Positions 53,191 to 62,164 of a stretch of 64,000 nt of DNA are shown here, piece by piece. This DNA comes from JANNBN01 sp031385545 (GTDB lineage: Bacteria > Actinomycetota > Acidimicrobiia > Acidimicrobiales > JANYDT01). Location of the stretch: positions 34,380-98,379 of the forward strand of contig JANNBN010000018.1 in NCBI GenBank assembly GCA_031385545.1. The letters are read 5' to 3'. A model generated the notes under the pieces. It made no database searches and was not told where the DNA came from. It saw nothing but the letters and a program-made list of their open reading frames with translations. The stretch's first letter is position 1. Each line of letters starts with the position of its first letter. Made by a program: the position numbers and the translations under genes.

Positions 53191-53583
53191 TCAGCCCGCC
53201 GACAGCGGGCCGTTTGCGGGTCCGTATTCACGCTCGACCGTTGCGACACGCACGCGATAGTCCGCGTACCACCGCTCCCGGCCAAGCCTCTGGGCACCGA
53301 GATGTTCGGTGACCTGTTTCCACGCCCGCGCCGCGTCGGCGGAAGTCCAATACGACACGGTAATGCCCAGGCGATCGGCGCCCCTCGCTCCTTCGATACC
53401 GAGGTACCCGGGCTGCAGGCGAGAGAGGCGATCCATCTCGAGAGCCATTTCGCCGTATTCAGCACCATCACCCGGGGCGCGCCGACTGGTAAAGATCACC
53501 GCCGTGTACGGCGGCTCCGGTGTCTCGGCAATGCCGGCGTCGGCATTCGGCCGGTCACGTTGTTCGCTGTTCGGTTCCATCAT
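53191..53583 (-). CDS. Antibiotic biosynthesis monooxygenase (ABM) domain protein
   Basis: Small dimeric alpha-beta barrel protein of 130 residues. The core reads YTAVIFTSRRAPGDGAEYGEMALEM, PGYLGIEGARGADRLGITVSYW and AWKQVTEHLGAQRLGRERWY, typical of stand-alone ABM domain proteins. Function ranges from quinone oxidation to haem degradation, so nothing more specific can be said. Start at the double ATG 53583/53580. The upstream gap holds a CCAACGTTGG-type repeat. Confidence 0.86.
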   Translation of the reverse strand: MMEPNSEQRDRPNADAGIAETPEPPYTAVIFTSRRAPGDGAEYGEMALEMDRLSRLQPGYLGIEGARGADRLGITVSYWTSADAARAWKQVTEHLGAQRLGRERWYADYRVRVATVEREYGPANGPLSAG

Positions 53584-53642
53584 TCGCGATCCTGTCAGAA
53601 CGTCGACCCTCCCAGCCCCGACCCCCCGCCCAGGCGCCAGCG

Positions 53643-53738
53643 CAACCAACGTTGGATCTGCAGCAACCAACGTTGTTCTGGCGGCGCTTTTCGAGCGCGT
53701 TTTTGGGCGGGTTGGTTGCTGGCGACGCAACGTCGGAG
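53643..53738. repeat. CCAACGTTGG-family intergenic repeat, copy C
   Basis: Contains CAACCAACGTTGG, GCAACCAACGTTG, a GC-rich spacer with CTTTTCGAG, then GTTGGTTGCTGG and CAACGTCGGAGAAACG. The order of motifs and the tail GGAGAAAC match copy B, though one GTTGGTTGC motif is missing. It lies in the divergent gap between the ABM gene and a small gene. Confidence 0.7.
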
Positions 53739-53872
53739 AAACGCCCAGTTCCCGGCAGCCCACTTCGAGCACGGTGATTCTCGGTTGCTGTGTGATGGCG
53801 ATCACGGTGGACGTCCAACCGATGTCCGACAGTGGATCGTCGCACCCGGCGACGATGTTGAGGGAGACCGCC

Positions 53873-54190
53873 ATGTACATCCGCACAACTTGGACCGCAC
53901 GCCCGCTGACCGTCGAGCAGACGAACCGCATGATGGCTACTTGGGGGAAGCTCGAAGCAAACCTTGGCGAGCGTGTCGGATCCGAACGAGTCTGTTGGTT
54001 CATCAACGCAGATGGCTCCGGAGGCGTCACGATCGACAAGGTGACAGACGCCGATGCCGCCGCCCTTCTGGGGCTGGAGCAGTCCCTGGCGCTTGGCGAG
54101 TTCCTCGAACTCGACTCCAAGATCGTGCTCGACCTCGACACCGCAATGCCAGCAATTATCGCCGGCGTCGGTCACATCAACGCCAAGTAG
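53873..54190 (+). CDS. Small protein of unknown function
   Basis: Protein of 105 residues, not recognised with confidence. It has GGGAGA 8 nt before the ATG, good codon use, and the features of a ferredoxin-like alpha+beta fold (MYIRTTWTARPLTVEQTNRM, CWFINADGSGGVTIDKVTDA, LGEFLELDSKIVLDL). This pattern recalls small actinobacterial proteins of the DUF3303 or muconolactone-isomerase-like type. No signal or membrane segment. Followed by the convergent SnoaL-like gene. Confidence 0.75.
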   Translation: MYIRTTWTARPLTVEQTNRMMATWGKLEANLGERVGSERVCWFINADGSGGVTIDKVTDADAAALLGLEQSLALGEFLELDSKIVLDLDTAMPAIIAGVGHINAK

Positions 54191-54260
54191 CGAAGACGGT
54201 CGATCCGGTCGCGGCGGCGGCCGGAGGACGAGCAGGTCTGTTCGGCGCGTTCGAACGAAG

Positions 54261-54674
54261 TCAGCCAACAGACCCGAGCGGCTCGGAGCCGTGGTATTGG
54301 CACCAGCGCCAACACTGGTCGCGGAACGCAAGCACGCCGGTCACCCTGTACGGGCGTTCGCTGATGGAACCGTCCGGCTGAACCGTCTGCCACGGGGCAT
54401 CGGCGATGAACCAGGCCACGTCGCCGACAACGGAGACCCGCCTATCGACCCATCGCCAACCGTGTGCGGTGGAACGAGATGTGAGCGCCTTCAGGCAAGC
54501 CCGCACCGCATCGGCGCCGATGAACTCCTCTCCGGCGGCCGACCCAAGAATCGAGACATCCTCTCGGTCGAGCAACCAGGCCGCTTCGGCCGCCGCACGA
54601 TCACGGCTTCTCAGCGCCAAGTCGAACGCGTCAATCGCCTTCAGTACATCTTCAATTGCGTGCGTGCGGTCCAT
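54261..54674 (-). CDS. SnoaL-like (NTF2 fold) domain protein
   Basis: 137-residue protein with the SnoaL_3/calcium-calmodulin kinase association type NTF2 fold: VLKAIDAFDLALRSRDRAAAEAAW, DVSILGSAAGEEFIGADAVRACL, and RPYRVTGVLAFRDQCWRWCQYHGSEP. Such proteins often bind or isomerise small molecules. No link to neighbours. Divergent from the lipoprotein gene. Confidence 0.85.
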   Translation of the reverse strand: MDRTHAIEDVLKAIDAFDLALRSRDRAAAEAAWLLDREDVSILGSAAGEEFIGADAVRACLKALTSRSTAHGWRWVDRRVSVVGDVAWFIADAPWQTVQPDGSISERPYRVTGVLAFRDQCWRWCQYHGSEPLGSVG

Positions 54675-54844
54675 GCGCCACCCGGAGATCTAACCCCGAA
54701 ACGTGTCCGGTTCCGAGCAGTGTAGATCTGGTTCCGCCTGCGAGTTCGGTCGGCAACAGTCCAATCCACGAGATTTCGACGACGGATTGCGCCCTCGCGA
54801 ACGCCGGACGACATCCACAACGCGCTTGGTACCGAACCAGTGGC

Positions 54845-55870
54845 ATGCACAAGCCAACCAACGACGTTCACCCTGCCGGTCGGCAGTATGGACTGGCCAG
54901 GCTGAGTGTCGTTCTCGCCGTCACAGTTGCTGTCGGCGTCGGTTGCACTCGTTCCGCAGCGCCGTCCGCGTCAAACACTTCGGTCGTGCCGTCGACGACA
55001 CCTCCGCAGGGTTCCCTGACCGCTGGTCAGCGGGTCGCCGCGTTGGATTTCACTGTTCCATCCGTGCCGTCCGTGCCGCCGCAGCCGGCTGGAGCAATTC
55101 AGATCGCGAAACCGGGCGACGCCCCAGCAACGGCAACTGCACAGCTCGCAACTTCGGCGTCGGGCGCGGTGACCACATTCCTGGACGCCCTGATCGCACG
55201 CGACTATGCCAACGCCTTCGCCCAGCTCAGTCCCCTCGAACAAGCGCGCGTCAGTTCGCCACAGCGACTTGCAGCGGAGACCGCTCCGTTCGGATTGACT
55301 GCCTTCACCATCAGCGAATCAACGCCCGGGTCGGTGACGACCGAGTTCGTGCAGACTTCTCGCGTCAGCGACATCGACGGGGTGATCGCGCCCGCTGCCA
55401 CCGTCGTGTTCCCCATCGCGACCGAGAACGGTGTTTTCACCGTCGGCTGGAGCCGCCGAACCGTGGTCTCGCATCATCCGGAGCGTTCGGCAACGTCTGA
55501 CTCCGAAGTCAGCGCCGCCGTGCTTGAGTGGGCCGACGCAGCACAGCGTTGCTCGGCGTCGCCGCTGCAGTATTCGGCCGGTCTGATCGGTGTGACCGGC
55601 CTGGCGGACAGGCTGTGCAAGAGCACCGGCACTCCAGTTGTCGAGGCCGTCGGTGACCTCGATGCACTCGATGAACCGCAGCCGGTGATCGACGGGTTCG
55701 GCAGTTCAGCAATGACGTGGGCACGCGTCGTACGCCTCAAGGAACCGGTGGACATGAACGTGGTCGTTGCGCCCGACGCAGGTCACTGGACCGTCATTGC
55801 GATCGCTCGCCCTTCGCTCGCTTCCCTCGCTGCACCGCCCTCGGTCCTCCCGACATCTGCTCCGTCATGA
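54845..55870 (+). CDS. Probable secreted lipoprotein
   Basis: 341-residue exported protein. N-terminal hydrophobic segment LSVVLAVTVAVGVGC ends at a Cys that could carry lipid, although the residue at -3 is Gly rather than the usual Leu. A Ser/Pro/Thr-rich linker follows. From about residue 100 an NTF2-like region (SGAVTTFLDALIARDYANAFAQLSPLEQARV) begins. Function unknown. It is the first of three same-strand envelope genes with DUF4331 and TPR proteins downstream. Confidence 0.75.
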   Translation: MHKPTNDVHPAGRQYGLARLSVVLAVTVAVGVGCTRSAAPSASNTSVVPSTTPPQGSLTAGQRVAALDFTVPSVPSVPPQPAGAIQIAKPGDAPATATAQLATSASGAVTTFLDALIARDYANAFAQLSPLEQARVSSPQRLAAETAPFGLTAFTISESTPGSVTTEFVQTSRVSDIDGVIAPAATVVFPIATENGVFTVGWSRRTVVSHHPERSATSDSEVSAAVLEWADAAQRCSASPLQYSAGLIGVTGLADRLCKSTGTPVVEAVGDLDALDEPQPVIDGFGSSAMTWARVVRLKEPVDMNVVVAPDAGHWTVIAIARPSLASLAAPPSVLPTSAPS

Positions 55871-55983
55871 GTTCACCTCACGACACCCTTCTTGACCGGT
55901 TCGGCCGTACCCACGGCTGCATCGGCCCCAAGACGTCCGGCTTGTCCGGACACCGCCCCCAAACCCAGTTGAAAGGACACCTC

Positions 55984-57372
55984 ATGGTGCACCGAAACAA
56001 GAAGCTCCTCCGGTCCTTACCGGCAATCGGCGTCAGTGCCGCCCTCGCATTGGCGTTCACGCCTTCGGCGAATGCGTCCAGCCACCGCGAAGCACCGTCG
56101 ATCACCGAAGACCCGGTGGCCGACCTGACCGACCTGTACGCGTTCGTGAGCCCGGACAATGCGTCCAGCACCACGCTGGTCATGAACGTCAACCCGTTCG
56201 AACTTCCTGCCGGCGGACCCAACTTCCACAAGTTCGGCGACGACGTCCTCTACGAGTTCAACATTGACAACAACGGTGACGCCGTTGCAGACATCAAGTA
56301 CCAGTTCCGCTTCAAGACGACGTACTCCAACCCGAACACGTTCCTCTACAACACCAACCAGGTGACGTCGCTGAGCGACCCGGATCTCAACGTGCGCCAG
56401 AGCTACACGGTCACCGAAGTGAAAGGTGGCGCATCGACTGCCATCGGAACCAACGTGATGGTTGCCCCGGCGAACGTCGGCCCGCGATCGATGCCCAACT
56501 ACCGAGCCCTCGGTGACGCAGCGGTGACTCCGCTGTTGAGCAATTCGGCCAAGGTGTTCGCCGGTCCCCGTGACGATCCGTTCTTCGCTGATCTCGGAGC
56601 GATCTTCGACCTCGGTGGACTGCGCCCGTTGAACAAGGCCCACCTCATCCCGCTGAAGACAGCAGCGGGCCGCGATTACCTGGCCGGCTTCAACGTTCAC
56701 TCCATCGTGTTGCAGGTTCCGTCTTCACGCATCACCAACGGCGACCCTGTCGTCGGTGTGTGGGCGACGACGTCACGTCGGGTTCCTGGCGCGTCCGGTG
56801 CTGCCGATACCTGGAAGCAGGTCGCACGTCTGGGCCAGCCTCTGGTCAACGAAGTGGTTGTTCCGATCGGCGCCAAGGATCTGTTCAACAGTTCCTCGCC
56901 GGACAAGGACCTCCAGTTCGCCAAGGGCGTTCTGGAGCCCGAACTGGGCAAACTGATCCCGGTTCTGTACCCGGGCGTGAAGGTGCCGACCAGCGTCAGC
57001 ACCGGTTTGGGACTGGGAGGCCGTGAAGACCTTGCGACCATCTTCCTGACCGGCATCGCCGGGCTCAACCAGCCGAAGAAGGTGACACCGTCGGAGCAGT
57101 TGCGACTGAACACCGGAATCGCCAAGTCCGGTTTCCCGAACGGCCGCATGCTGGCCGACGACGTTGTCGACACTGCCCTCCAGGTGGTGGCCGGCGCGAC
57201 GGACTTCTCCAAGGAGTTCAAGGTCTTCCCCAACAACATCCTTGGTGATGGCGTGGACTTCAACGATCGGGAGTTCATGAACCAGTTCCCATACGTCGGC
57301 TGGCCGAACGACGGTTACTCGACCCAGCCGCAGCGGGGTTCCGACCCAGCTGATGACAAGAACGAGAAGTAG
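55984..57372 (+). CDS. DUF4331 family secreted protein
   Basis: 462-residue exported protein. Signal peptide about residues 1-31 (SAALALAFTPSANA). The DUF4331 start SSHREAPSITEDPVADLTDLYAFVSPD is unmistakable, and the end carries the family block GFPNGRMLADDVVDTALQVV and FPYVGWPNDGY. Function of the family is unknown. The start ATG 55984 follows AAAGGA. Members often sit next to a TPR protein, as here. Confidence 0.95.
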   Translation: MVHRNKKLLRSLPAIGVSAALALAFTPSANASSHREAPSITEDPVADLTDLYAFVSPDNASSTTLVMNVNPFELPAGGPNFHKFGDDVLYEFNIDNNGDAVADIKYQFRFKTTYSNPNTFLYNTNQVTSLSDPDLNVRQSYTVTEVKGGASTAIGTNVMVAPANVGPRSMPNYRALGDAAVTPLLSNSAKVFAGPRDDPFFADLGAIFDLGGLRPLNKAHLIPLKTAAGRDYLAGFNVHSIVLQVPSSRITNGDPVVGVWATTSRRVPGASGAADTWKQVARLGQPLVNEVVVPIGAKDLFNSSSPDKDLQFAKGVLEPELGKLIPVLYPGVKVPTSVSTGLGLGGREDLATIFLTGIAGLNQPKKVTPSEQLRLNTGIAKSGFPNGRMLADDVVDTALQVVAGATDFSKEFKVFPNNILGDGVDFNDREFMNQFPYVGWPNDGYSTQPQRGSDPADDKNEK

Positions 57373-57391
57373 CACGTAGCTCCGAGTGATC

Positions 57392-57428
57392 GTCAGTGCA
57401 CAGAGAATTCCCCTCGCTGTGCACTGAC
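57392..57428 (+). terminator. Strong hairpin between the DUF4331 and TPR genes
   Basis: GTCAGTGCACAG and CTGTGCACTGAC form a perfect 12-bp stem around a 13-nt loop, 20 nt after the stop. No T-tract follows, so it may be a Rho-independent-like terminator without U-run or an mRNA-stabilising hairpin. Confidence 0.65.
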
Positions 57429-57503
57429 CCACCGTTGCATTTCGGCTGATCCCAGGCCGTACGCACACATATCTATTCACCACACACGAAGCCGAGCGAT
57501 GAC

Positions 57504-58892
57504 ATGACGACCGTCGGACAAACCCCCGCCCAAACTGGTCTGGTTACGCCTCGACGCCTTGTAGGCGCTGCAACCCTGATCGGTCTGTTGTTGGCCACCG
57601 TTGCGCTCGTGTCCCGAACGTCCGGCCCGGTGCAGCGTTCCACTGTTGTGGGAGCGTCGACACCGACGCAAGCGGACGCGTCAGCGATCGACTCTCCGTC
57701 ACAGGTCAGCGCCTCTGATCCCGTTTCCCGAATTGGGGAACTCGAACAAACGGTGAAGACCAGCCCGACGGACGGGAAGAGCTGGCAGTCATTGGCCGGC
57801 GCCTATCTGCGGCGGGCATTCGAAACTGCGGACCCGTCGTATTATTTGCTCACTACGAATGCCCTCGACCGCACCGAGTCCATCCTCGGCAAGACAGTCG
57901 AAGTGCACGTGTTGCGAGCGAACCTGATGCTCGCGCTGCATGATTTCACCGGAGCGCGCACCGAGGCCGACGCAGCGTTGGCCATTCAGCCGACCAGCTT
58001 CGACGCAACGGTTGCGTTGACAGATGCGATGATCGAGACGGGTGACTACACGTCAGCGAGCGAACTCATCGCCACGCTGGTCGATTTTCGACCAGGTGTC
58101 GCTTCGTTGTCGCGACTCTCGTACTTCCGCCAGCTCACCGGGGACATTCTCGGGGCCGAGGCTGCAATGCGCGCTGCGATTTCCGCTGCCCCTGCGGAAT
58201 CCATCGACCGGGCCGTTGCTCTTGCCTACCTGGGAGAGATTCAACTGGAACGAGGAGTCGTCGATCCGGCTGACCGTTCCTTTACCGAGGCGCTCCGGCT
58301 CAACCCTGCTTCCCCTGTTGCAGCAATCGGCAAGGCACATGTTCAAGCCGCGCGTCTGGACTGGGCCTCGGCTATCACGACGCTCGACGATCTCGTTGAA
58401 CAAACACCTGCTCCAGGGGCATTTGGTCTGCGCGCAGACATTGCTCGGGCAACCGGCGATGCCGCCGGAGCGCGCGCCGCCGACCAGTTGGTCGACGCCA
58501 GTATGGCGTTGCTGAAATCGAACGGCGCAACTGTTGACGCTGATCTGGCGATGCTGCTCGCAGACCGCGGTCCATCGTCTGCGCCGGATGCGCTGAAGGC
58601 GGCGGCTCAGGCGTACGCAGACCGGCAGACGATCTTCACAAACGATGCGATGGCCTGGGCACTTGCCCAGTCCGGTCGGACCGGCGAAGCGGTCCCGTAT
58701 GCGGAAGCGGCGTTGATGACCAACCCACAGGTAGCGTCGATTCATTGGCACGCGGCCGTGATCTTCGATGCACAGGGAGACCGCAAGCGCGCCGCCCGTG
58801 AGCTGACCGCAGCAATGCGGAACCCGGCGTTCTCCCCGTCGCAGGCGGCTGCTGTCCGTGCGATGGCGCAGCGTTACGGACTTAAGTCGTAG
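57504..58892 (+). CDS. Membrane-anchored TPR-repeat protein
   Basis: 462 residues. One membrane segment near residues 20-37 (VGAATLIGLLLATVALVS), a linker, then tetratricopeptide-like helical pairs (AGAYLRRAFETADPSYYLL, VLRANLMLALHDFTGARTEADAALAIQP, YLGEIQLERGVVDPADRSFTEALRLNP, HWHAAVIFDAQGDRKRAARE). Likely a scaffold outside the cytoplasmic membrane for the DUF4331 protein. Its last 11 nt overlap the end of the convergent P450 gene. Confidence 0.88.
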   Translation: MTTVGQTPAQTGLVTPRRLVGAATLIGLLLATVALVSRTSGPVQRSTVVGASTPTQADASAIDSPSQVSASDPVSRIGELEQTVKTSPTDGKSWQSLAGAYLRRAFETADPSYYLLTTNALDRTESILGKTVEVHVLRANLMLALHDFTGARTEADAALAIQPTSFDATVALTDAMIETGDYTSASELIATLVDFRPGVASLSRLSYFRQLTGDILGAEAAMRAAISAAPAESIDRAVALAYLGEIQLERGVVDPADRSFTEALRLNPASPVAAIGKAHVQAARLDWASAITTLDDLVEQTPAPGAFGLRADIARATGDAAGARAADQLVDASMALLKSNGATVDADLAMLLADRGPSSAPDALKAAAQAYADRQTIFTNDAMAWALAQSGRTGEAVPYAEAALMTNPQVASIHWHAAVIFDAQGDRKRAARELTAAMRNPAFSPSQAAAVRAMAQRYGLKS

Positions 58893-60174
58893 GGCAGAGG
58901 ACCTCGGGACGAACCGGCAACTTCACAGGCCCGCGCAACGAGCCGGACTGTTTCCACTCGATCGTTTGCGGGTCGACCGTGTAGTCGCCGAACGCAGCAA
59001 CGAACGCGCTCAGCCCGATGCGCATCTCCAATCGGGCCAGCGCTGCGCCGAGGCAGTGATGGATTCCGTGGCCGAACGAGATCGGCCGCGGGTTCTCGCG
59101 GTCGAGATGTAGTTCGTGTGCGTCGGGCCAACGGCGCGGGTCACGATTGGCAGCGCCCCACAGGATGGCGACTCGGGCACCAGGCTTAATCGTCTTCCCG
59201 CCGAGATGCATTTCCTTCGTCGCAACGCGGACTCCCGAGATGACCGACGTGTCGAACCGAATGAGTTCCTCGATGGCGTTGTCGCGCAGTTCGGGTGTTG
59301 CCCGGAACATCGTGCGCTGCAGCGGGTGAGCGGCAAGCGCGACGATGCTGTTGCCGAGCATTCCGGTTGTGGTCTCGTGCCCGGCGATCATGATGATCTG
59401 GATCATCGCAACCAGTTCTTCATCCGTCAGCGCGTCCCCTGCTTCGGCCTGGACGAGAGCGGAAATGAGATCGTCTCGCGGCTCGGCCCGGCGTTCGGCG
59501 GCGACAGATCTGAAGTAGCGGTCGAGGTCCGCGAAGTGCCCGCTCAGCACGTCCGGATCGAAGGTGAGGAACGGATCGATGAGGCTGGCTATCGCATCGG
59601 ACACTTCTTTGAGCCAGTCCCAACGATCCCGCGGCAGGCCGAGGATGTCGCCGATGACGTAGATCGGGAGGCGTGTCGTGAACCCGGCGACGACATCAGG
59701 TTCGTGGCTGGCCTTCATCGCGTCGATCAGCTCTTCGGCAACTGCGCGAACGCGGGTTTCCCAGCTGGCGATCTGCTTCGGCGTGAACGCACGACTGACC
59801 AATGAGCGGAGGCGAGTGTGGTCAGGAGGGTCGGTCAGCAGAACCCATTTGCTGAAGTTCGATTTCGCAAGGTCCGACAGCGCCGAATACGGCCGCACCA
59901 CCAACAGCATGTCGACCACGTCGCTCACAGCTGTATCGCTGGACCGGAGCAGCTCCTGGGTCTCTTCGTATCCAAGCACCATCCACTGGCCGAAAACCTT
60001 GTGGAAGAACACCGGCCCGTTGACCCACAGCCTGTCTGTTCTCGGGTACGGATCGATAGAGAACTCGGGCGCAAACGGGTTCTCGGTGCGAGCCAGCCCG
60101 AACACGATCTTCGACAGCCGTTGCCGTTTCGCCACCTGCCTGACGAGTGGTATCAGCACCTGCTCGACCCGCAT
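58882..60174 (-). CDS. Cytochrome P450
   Basis: Haem-thiolate monooxygenase of 430 residues. The haem Cys is Cys374 in FGHGIHHCLGAALARLE. The oxygen-binding helix has IAGHETTTG and the K helix has ELRDNAIEELIRFD. The protein is soluble. Substrate unknown; no ferredoxin or reductase gene is adjacent. Downstream of tRNA-Val on the same strand and convergent with the TPR gene, overlapping it by 11 nt. Confidence 0.95.
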   Translation of the reverse strand: MRVEQVLIPLVRQVAKRQRLSKIVFGLARTENPFAPEFSIDPYPRTDRLWVNGPVFFHKVFGQWMVLGYEETQELLRSSDTAVSDVVDMLLVVRPYSALSDLAKSNFSKWVLLTDPPDHTRLRSLVSRAFTPKQIASWETRVRAVAEELIDAMKASHEPDVVAGFTTRLPIYVIGDILGLPRDRWDWLKEVSDAIASLIDPFLTFDPDVLSGHFADLDRYFRSVAAERRAEPRDDLISALVQAEAGDALTDEELVAMIQIIMIAGHETTTGMLGNSIVALAAHPLQRTMFRATPELRDNAIEELIRFDTSVISGVRVATKEMHLGGKTIKPGARVAILWGAANRDPRRWPDAHELHLDRENPRPISFGHGIHHCLGAALARLEMRIGLSAFVAAFGDYTVDPQTIEWKQSGSLRGPVKLPVRPEVLCPTT

Positions 60175-60252
60175 GATGACGCCTCCTGGACGGGACCCAC
60201 CGTATCCGTAGCGGGCTGGCTACGCCGAGGAGTTCTTCAGGAATTTCAGCCG

Positions 60253-60325
60253 TGGACCGTGAGGGGCTCGAACCTCCGACATCTTGCTTGTAAGGCAAGC
60301 GCTCTACCAACTGAGCTAACGGTCC
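60253..60325 (-). tRNA. tRNA-Val (anticodon UAC)
   Basis: On the minus strand the gene begins GGACCGTTAGCTCAGTTGG and its 3' arm ACGGTCC closes a 7-bp acceptor stem. The anticodon loop is CTTACAA with anticodon TAC. The T arm has GGTTCGAGCC. CCA is not encoded. Confidence 0.95.
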
Positions 60326-60369
60326 TTGTAGAAGTCGCCCAGTGTAGAGGAAGCGGGATCGCGGTCCGC

Positions 60370-60514
60370 TCGATACAGTCCTGGCTCCTCGTCCAGCACG
60401 GCGCAGACCTCAACGCAGCGTTCGTGGGTCCCCACTCCGAGACTGCGCTGCACATCTCACTCCGCAGCTCGCAACGGCCACAGGGAGCTCAGCGAGTTCC
60501 TCACTCAGCCATGA
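60370..60514 (+). pseudogene. Remnant of an ankyrin-repeat gene
   Basis: In one frame the DNA reads LLVQHGADLN and ETALHIS, the conserved core of an ankyrin repeat. After a +1 shift near 60460 the next frame continues SAARNGHRELSEFL and stops, as a second ankyrin helix pair would. No start codon or upstream repeats remain next to tRNA-Val. The remaining part of the 517-nt gap up to 60842 shows an inverted repeat and no clear gene. Confidence 0.55.
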
Positions 60515-60521
60515 CCAACGA

Positions 60522-60576
60522 GTGGGTGTCTCCAGCAGCTTCGGGTGTCTCCAGCAGCCATGCTGGAGACACCCAC
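60522..60576. repeat. Direct plus inverted repeat hairpin element
   Basis: GGGTGTCTCCAGCA occurs twice (60524-60537 and 60543-60556). TGCTGGAGACACCC (60561-60574) is its exact complement. The inner pair makes a 14-bp perfect stem with a 4-nt loop; the outer copy could pair instead as a 16-bp stem. It begins 8 nt after the ankyrin remnant's stop codon. Confidence 0.8.
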
Positions 60577-60842
60577 ACCTGCTCAGCACGCCCACTCAAG
60601 CTGAACCGCCTTGCACAGGTCTCGACGGGTCCGAGGACGTCGGTTCGATCGATTCATCTCCGTACGGACAGATCACCGACCCGGCAAAGGCGCATCATCT
60701 CCGAAGTCCCCAAGACATCGACTCTCACGTTCGACAAGATGGTGCTCCGCGCTCCGAACAGCGCCGGCGACCTGGCGGTCACGACGATCGGCAAAGCCTC
60801 ACGCTGGATGGTGCAGCCTGGGTCGAGCAACCGAGAGCGGGG

Positions 60843-60968
60843 TTACTTCTCCCACGACTTGCGGGTTTCGGTCTGAGCAGACTGCTTTGCCTGCTTCGCA
60901 ACCTTCTTCTCCTTGGCTGTCTTACCGACCTTTTTGTTGTTCGTCGATGATTTGTCTTTGTTTGCCAT
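60843..60968 (-). CDS. Small lysine-rich protein (41 aa)
   Basis: A short frame of 41 residues, MANKDKSSTNNKKVGKTAKE followed by a Lys/Ala/Gln-rich half ending SWEK. AGGG lies 7 nt upstream of the ATG. The sequence is highly basic with an amphipathic look and no membrane segment, so nucleic acid binding is possible. It is not recognised as a named family. Biased Lys-rich codons (AAG, AAA) in otherwise empty DNA support it being real. Confidence 0.55.
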   Translation of the reverse strand: MANKDKSSTNNKKVGKTAKEKKVAKQAKQSAQTETRKSWEK

Positions 60969-61090
60969 GGTCGCACCCTACAGGGGGATCGCTGCGACCG
61001 GACCCCAGGAAGGCCGAGTACCGTAACTACGCTTACGATTCCGGGCAATCAGTGACCTTACGGATGCGATGACGCGGGCCAAAGCACACG

Positions 61091-62158
61091 ATGGCAGGCA
61101 TGCTCACCATCGCACTTCGTGACCTCCAATGGCGTTCGCGTCGCATCGCCATCACCGTCGTCGGGGCGGCGCTTGTTCTCGCCCTCGCGCTCGTCATGTC
61201 GGGTTTGTCGGCCGGTTTCGACAACGAGTCGGCCCGAACCGTTGCAATTGCTCACGGCAGCGGATGGGTCATCGACCAGAACGGCACGGGGCCGTTCCTG
61301 CAGCCGAGTCCGCTCAGCAATGAAACGGTGTCTTCGATCCAGCGCGAAGTGGGCACCGACCACGCAGCACCGATCGTGTTTGCCCGCCAAAGCGTGCGAA
61401 CGGACCGTGGTACGCCTCTGGGTGACCATCTCCATGTGAACCTCGTCGGCGTTGTGCCACAAGGACTTGGGGCACCGAAAGAGGTGGCCGGGTCGCCGCT
61501 TCGCTCCAGTGGGCAAGTGATCGTGGACGTCACCCTTGGGGCGGCGGTCGGTGACCGCATCCGGGTCGGCTCGTTGCTGATGAGCGTGGTTGGAACAGTC
61601 ACGGGCGCACGCCTGCTGGCTGGCGTGCCGAACGTCTACGTCACCCTGGAAGACGCACGGACGCTCACCTTCAACGGCCAGCCGCTCGCCAGCGCAGTCG
61701 TGATCGACCGTACCGTGACGCCACCGAGGGGAACCAAGGTCCTGACGAACGGTGAGGCCCAGATCGACGGGCTGCGACCGGTGGTCAACGCGCAGAAAAC
61801 CATCGCAATGGTGCGCTCGTTGCTGTGGCTGGTGGCCGCGCTCATCGTCGGCTCGGTGATGTATCTGGGTGTGCTGGAACGCACACGGGACCTGGCCGTA
61901 CTGAAAGGCATGGGAGCAACGTCGAAGTCGCTCGGTGTCGGGTTGGCGCTCCAATCTGCGCTGCTTGCGCTGCTTGCCTCGGTGATCGCCATCGGCCTCG
62001 CGATCCTCATCGCTCCCCTTTTCCCGCTCTCCGCGGAAATACCGGGCATTGCATTCGCAACGCTTCCCCTGCTTGCCGTCATCGTCGCCGGCATCGCAAG
62101 CATCGGTGCCGCTCGTCGCATCTTCTCCATCGAACCCGCCCTCGCCTTCGGAGCCTGA
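61091..62158 (+). CDS. FtsX/MacB-type ABC transporter permease
   Basis: 355-residue permease. One N-terminal membrane segment (AITVVGAALVLALALVMSGL), a large extracytoplasmic domain (residues about 45-225), then three membrane segments near the C-terminus (LLWLVAALIVGSVMYLG, ALLALLASVIAIGLAILI, LPLLAVIVAGIASIG). The coupling region ERTRDLAVLKGMGATSK is typical. Such pairs export lipoproteins or peptides, or act mechanically. The ATPase gene begins 6 nt downstream. Confidence 0.9.
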   Translation: MAGMLTIALRDLQWRSRRIAITVVGAALVLALALVMSGLSAGFDNESARTVAIAHGSGWVIDQNGTGPFLQPSPLSNETVSSIQREVGTDHAAPIVFARQSVRTDRGTPLGDHLHVNLVGVVPQGLGAPKEVAGSPLRSSGQVIVDVTLGAAVGDRIRVGSLLMSVVGTVTGARLLAGVPNVYVTLEDARTLTFNGQPLASAVVIDRTVTPPRGTKVLTNGEAQIDGLRPVVNAQKTIAMVRSLLWLVAALIVGSVMYLGVLERTRDLAVLKGMGATSKSLGVGLALQSALLALLASVIAIGLAILIAPLFPLSAEIPGIAFATLPLLAVIVAGIASIGAARRIFSIEPALAFGA

Positions 62159-62164
62159 ATCCAC

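Noticed and set aside
60620..60842. Possible coding sequence in the gap before the Lys-rich gene
   Set aside because: One frame looks protein-like over about 50 codons but has no start site, ribosome site or recognisable domain.
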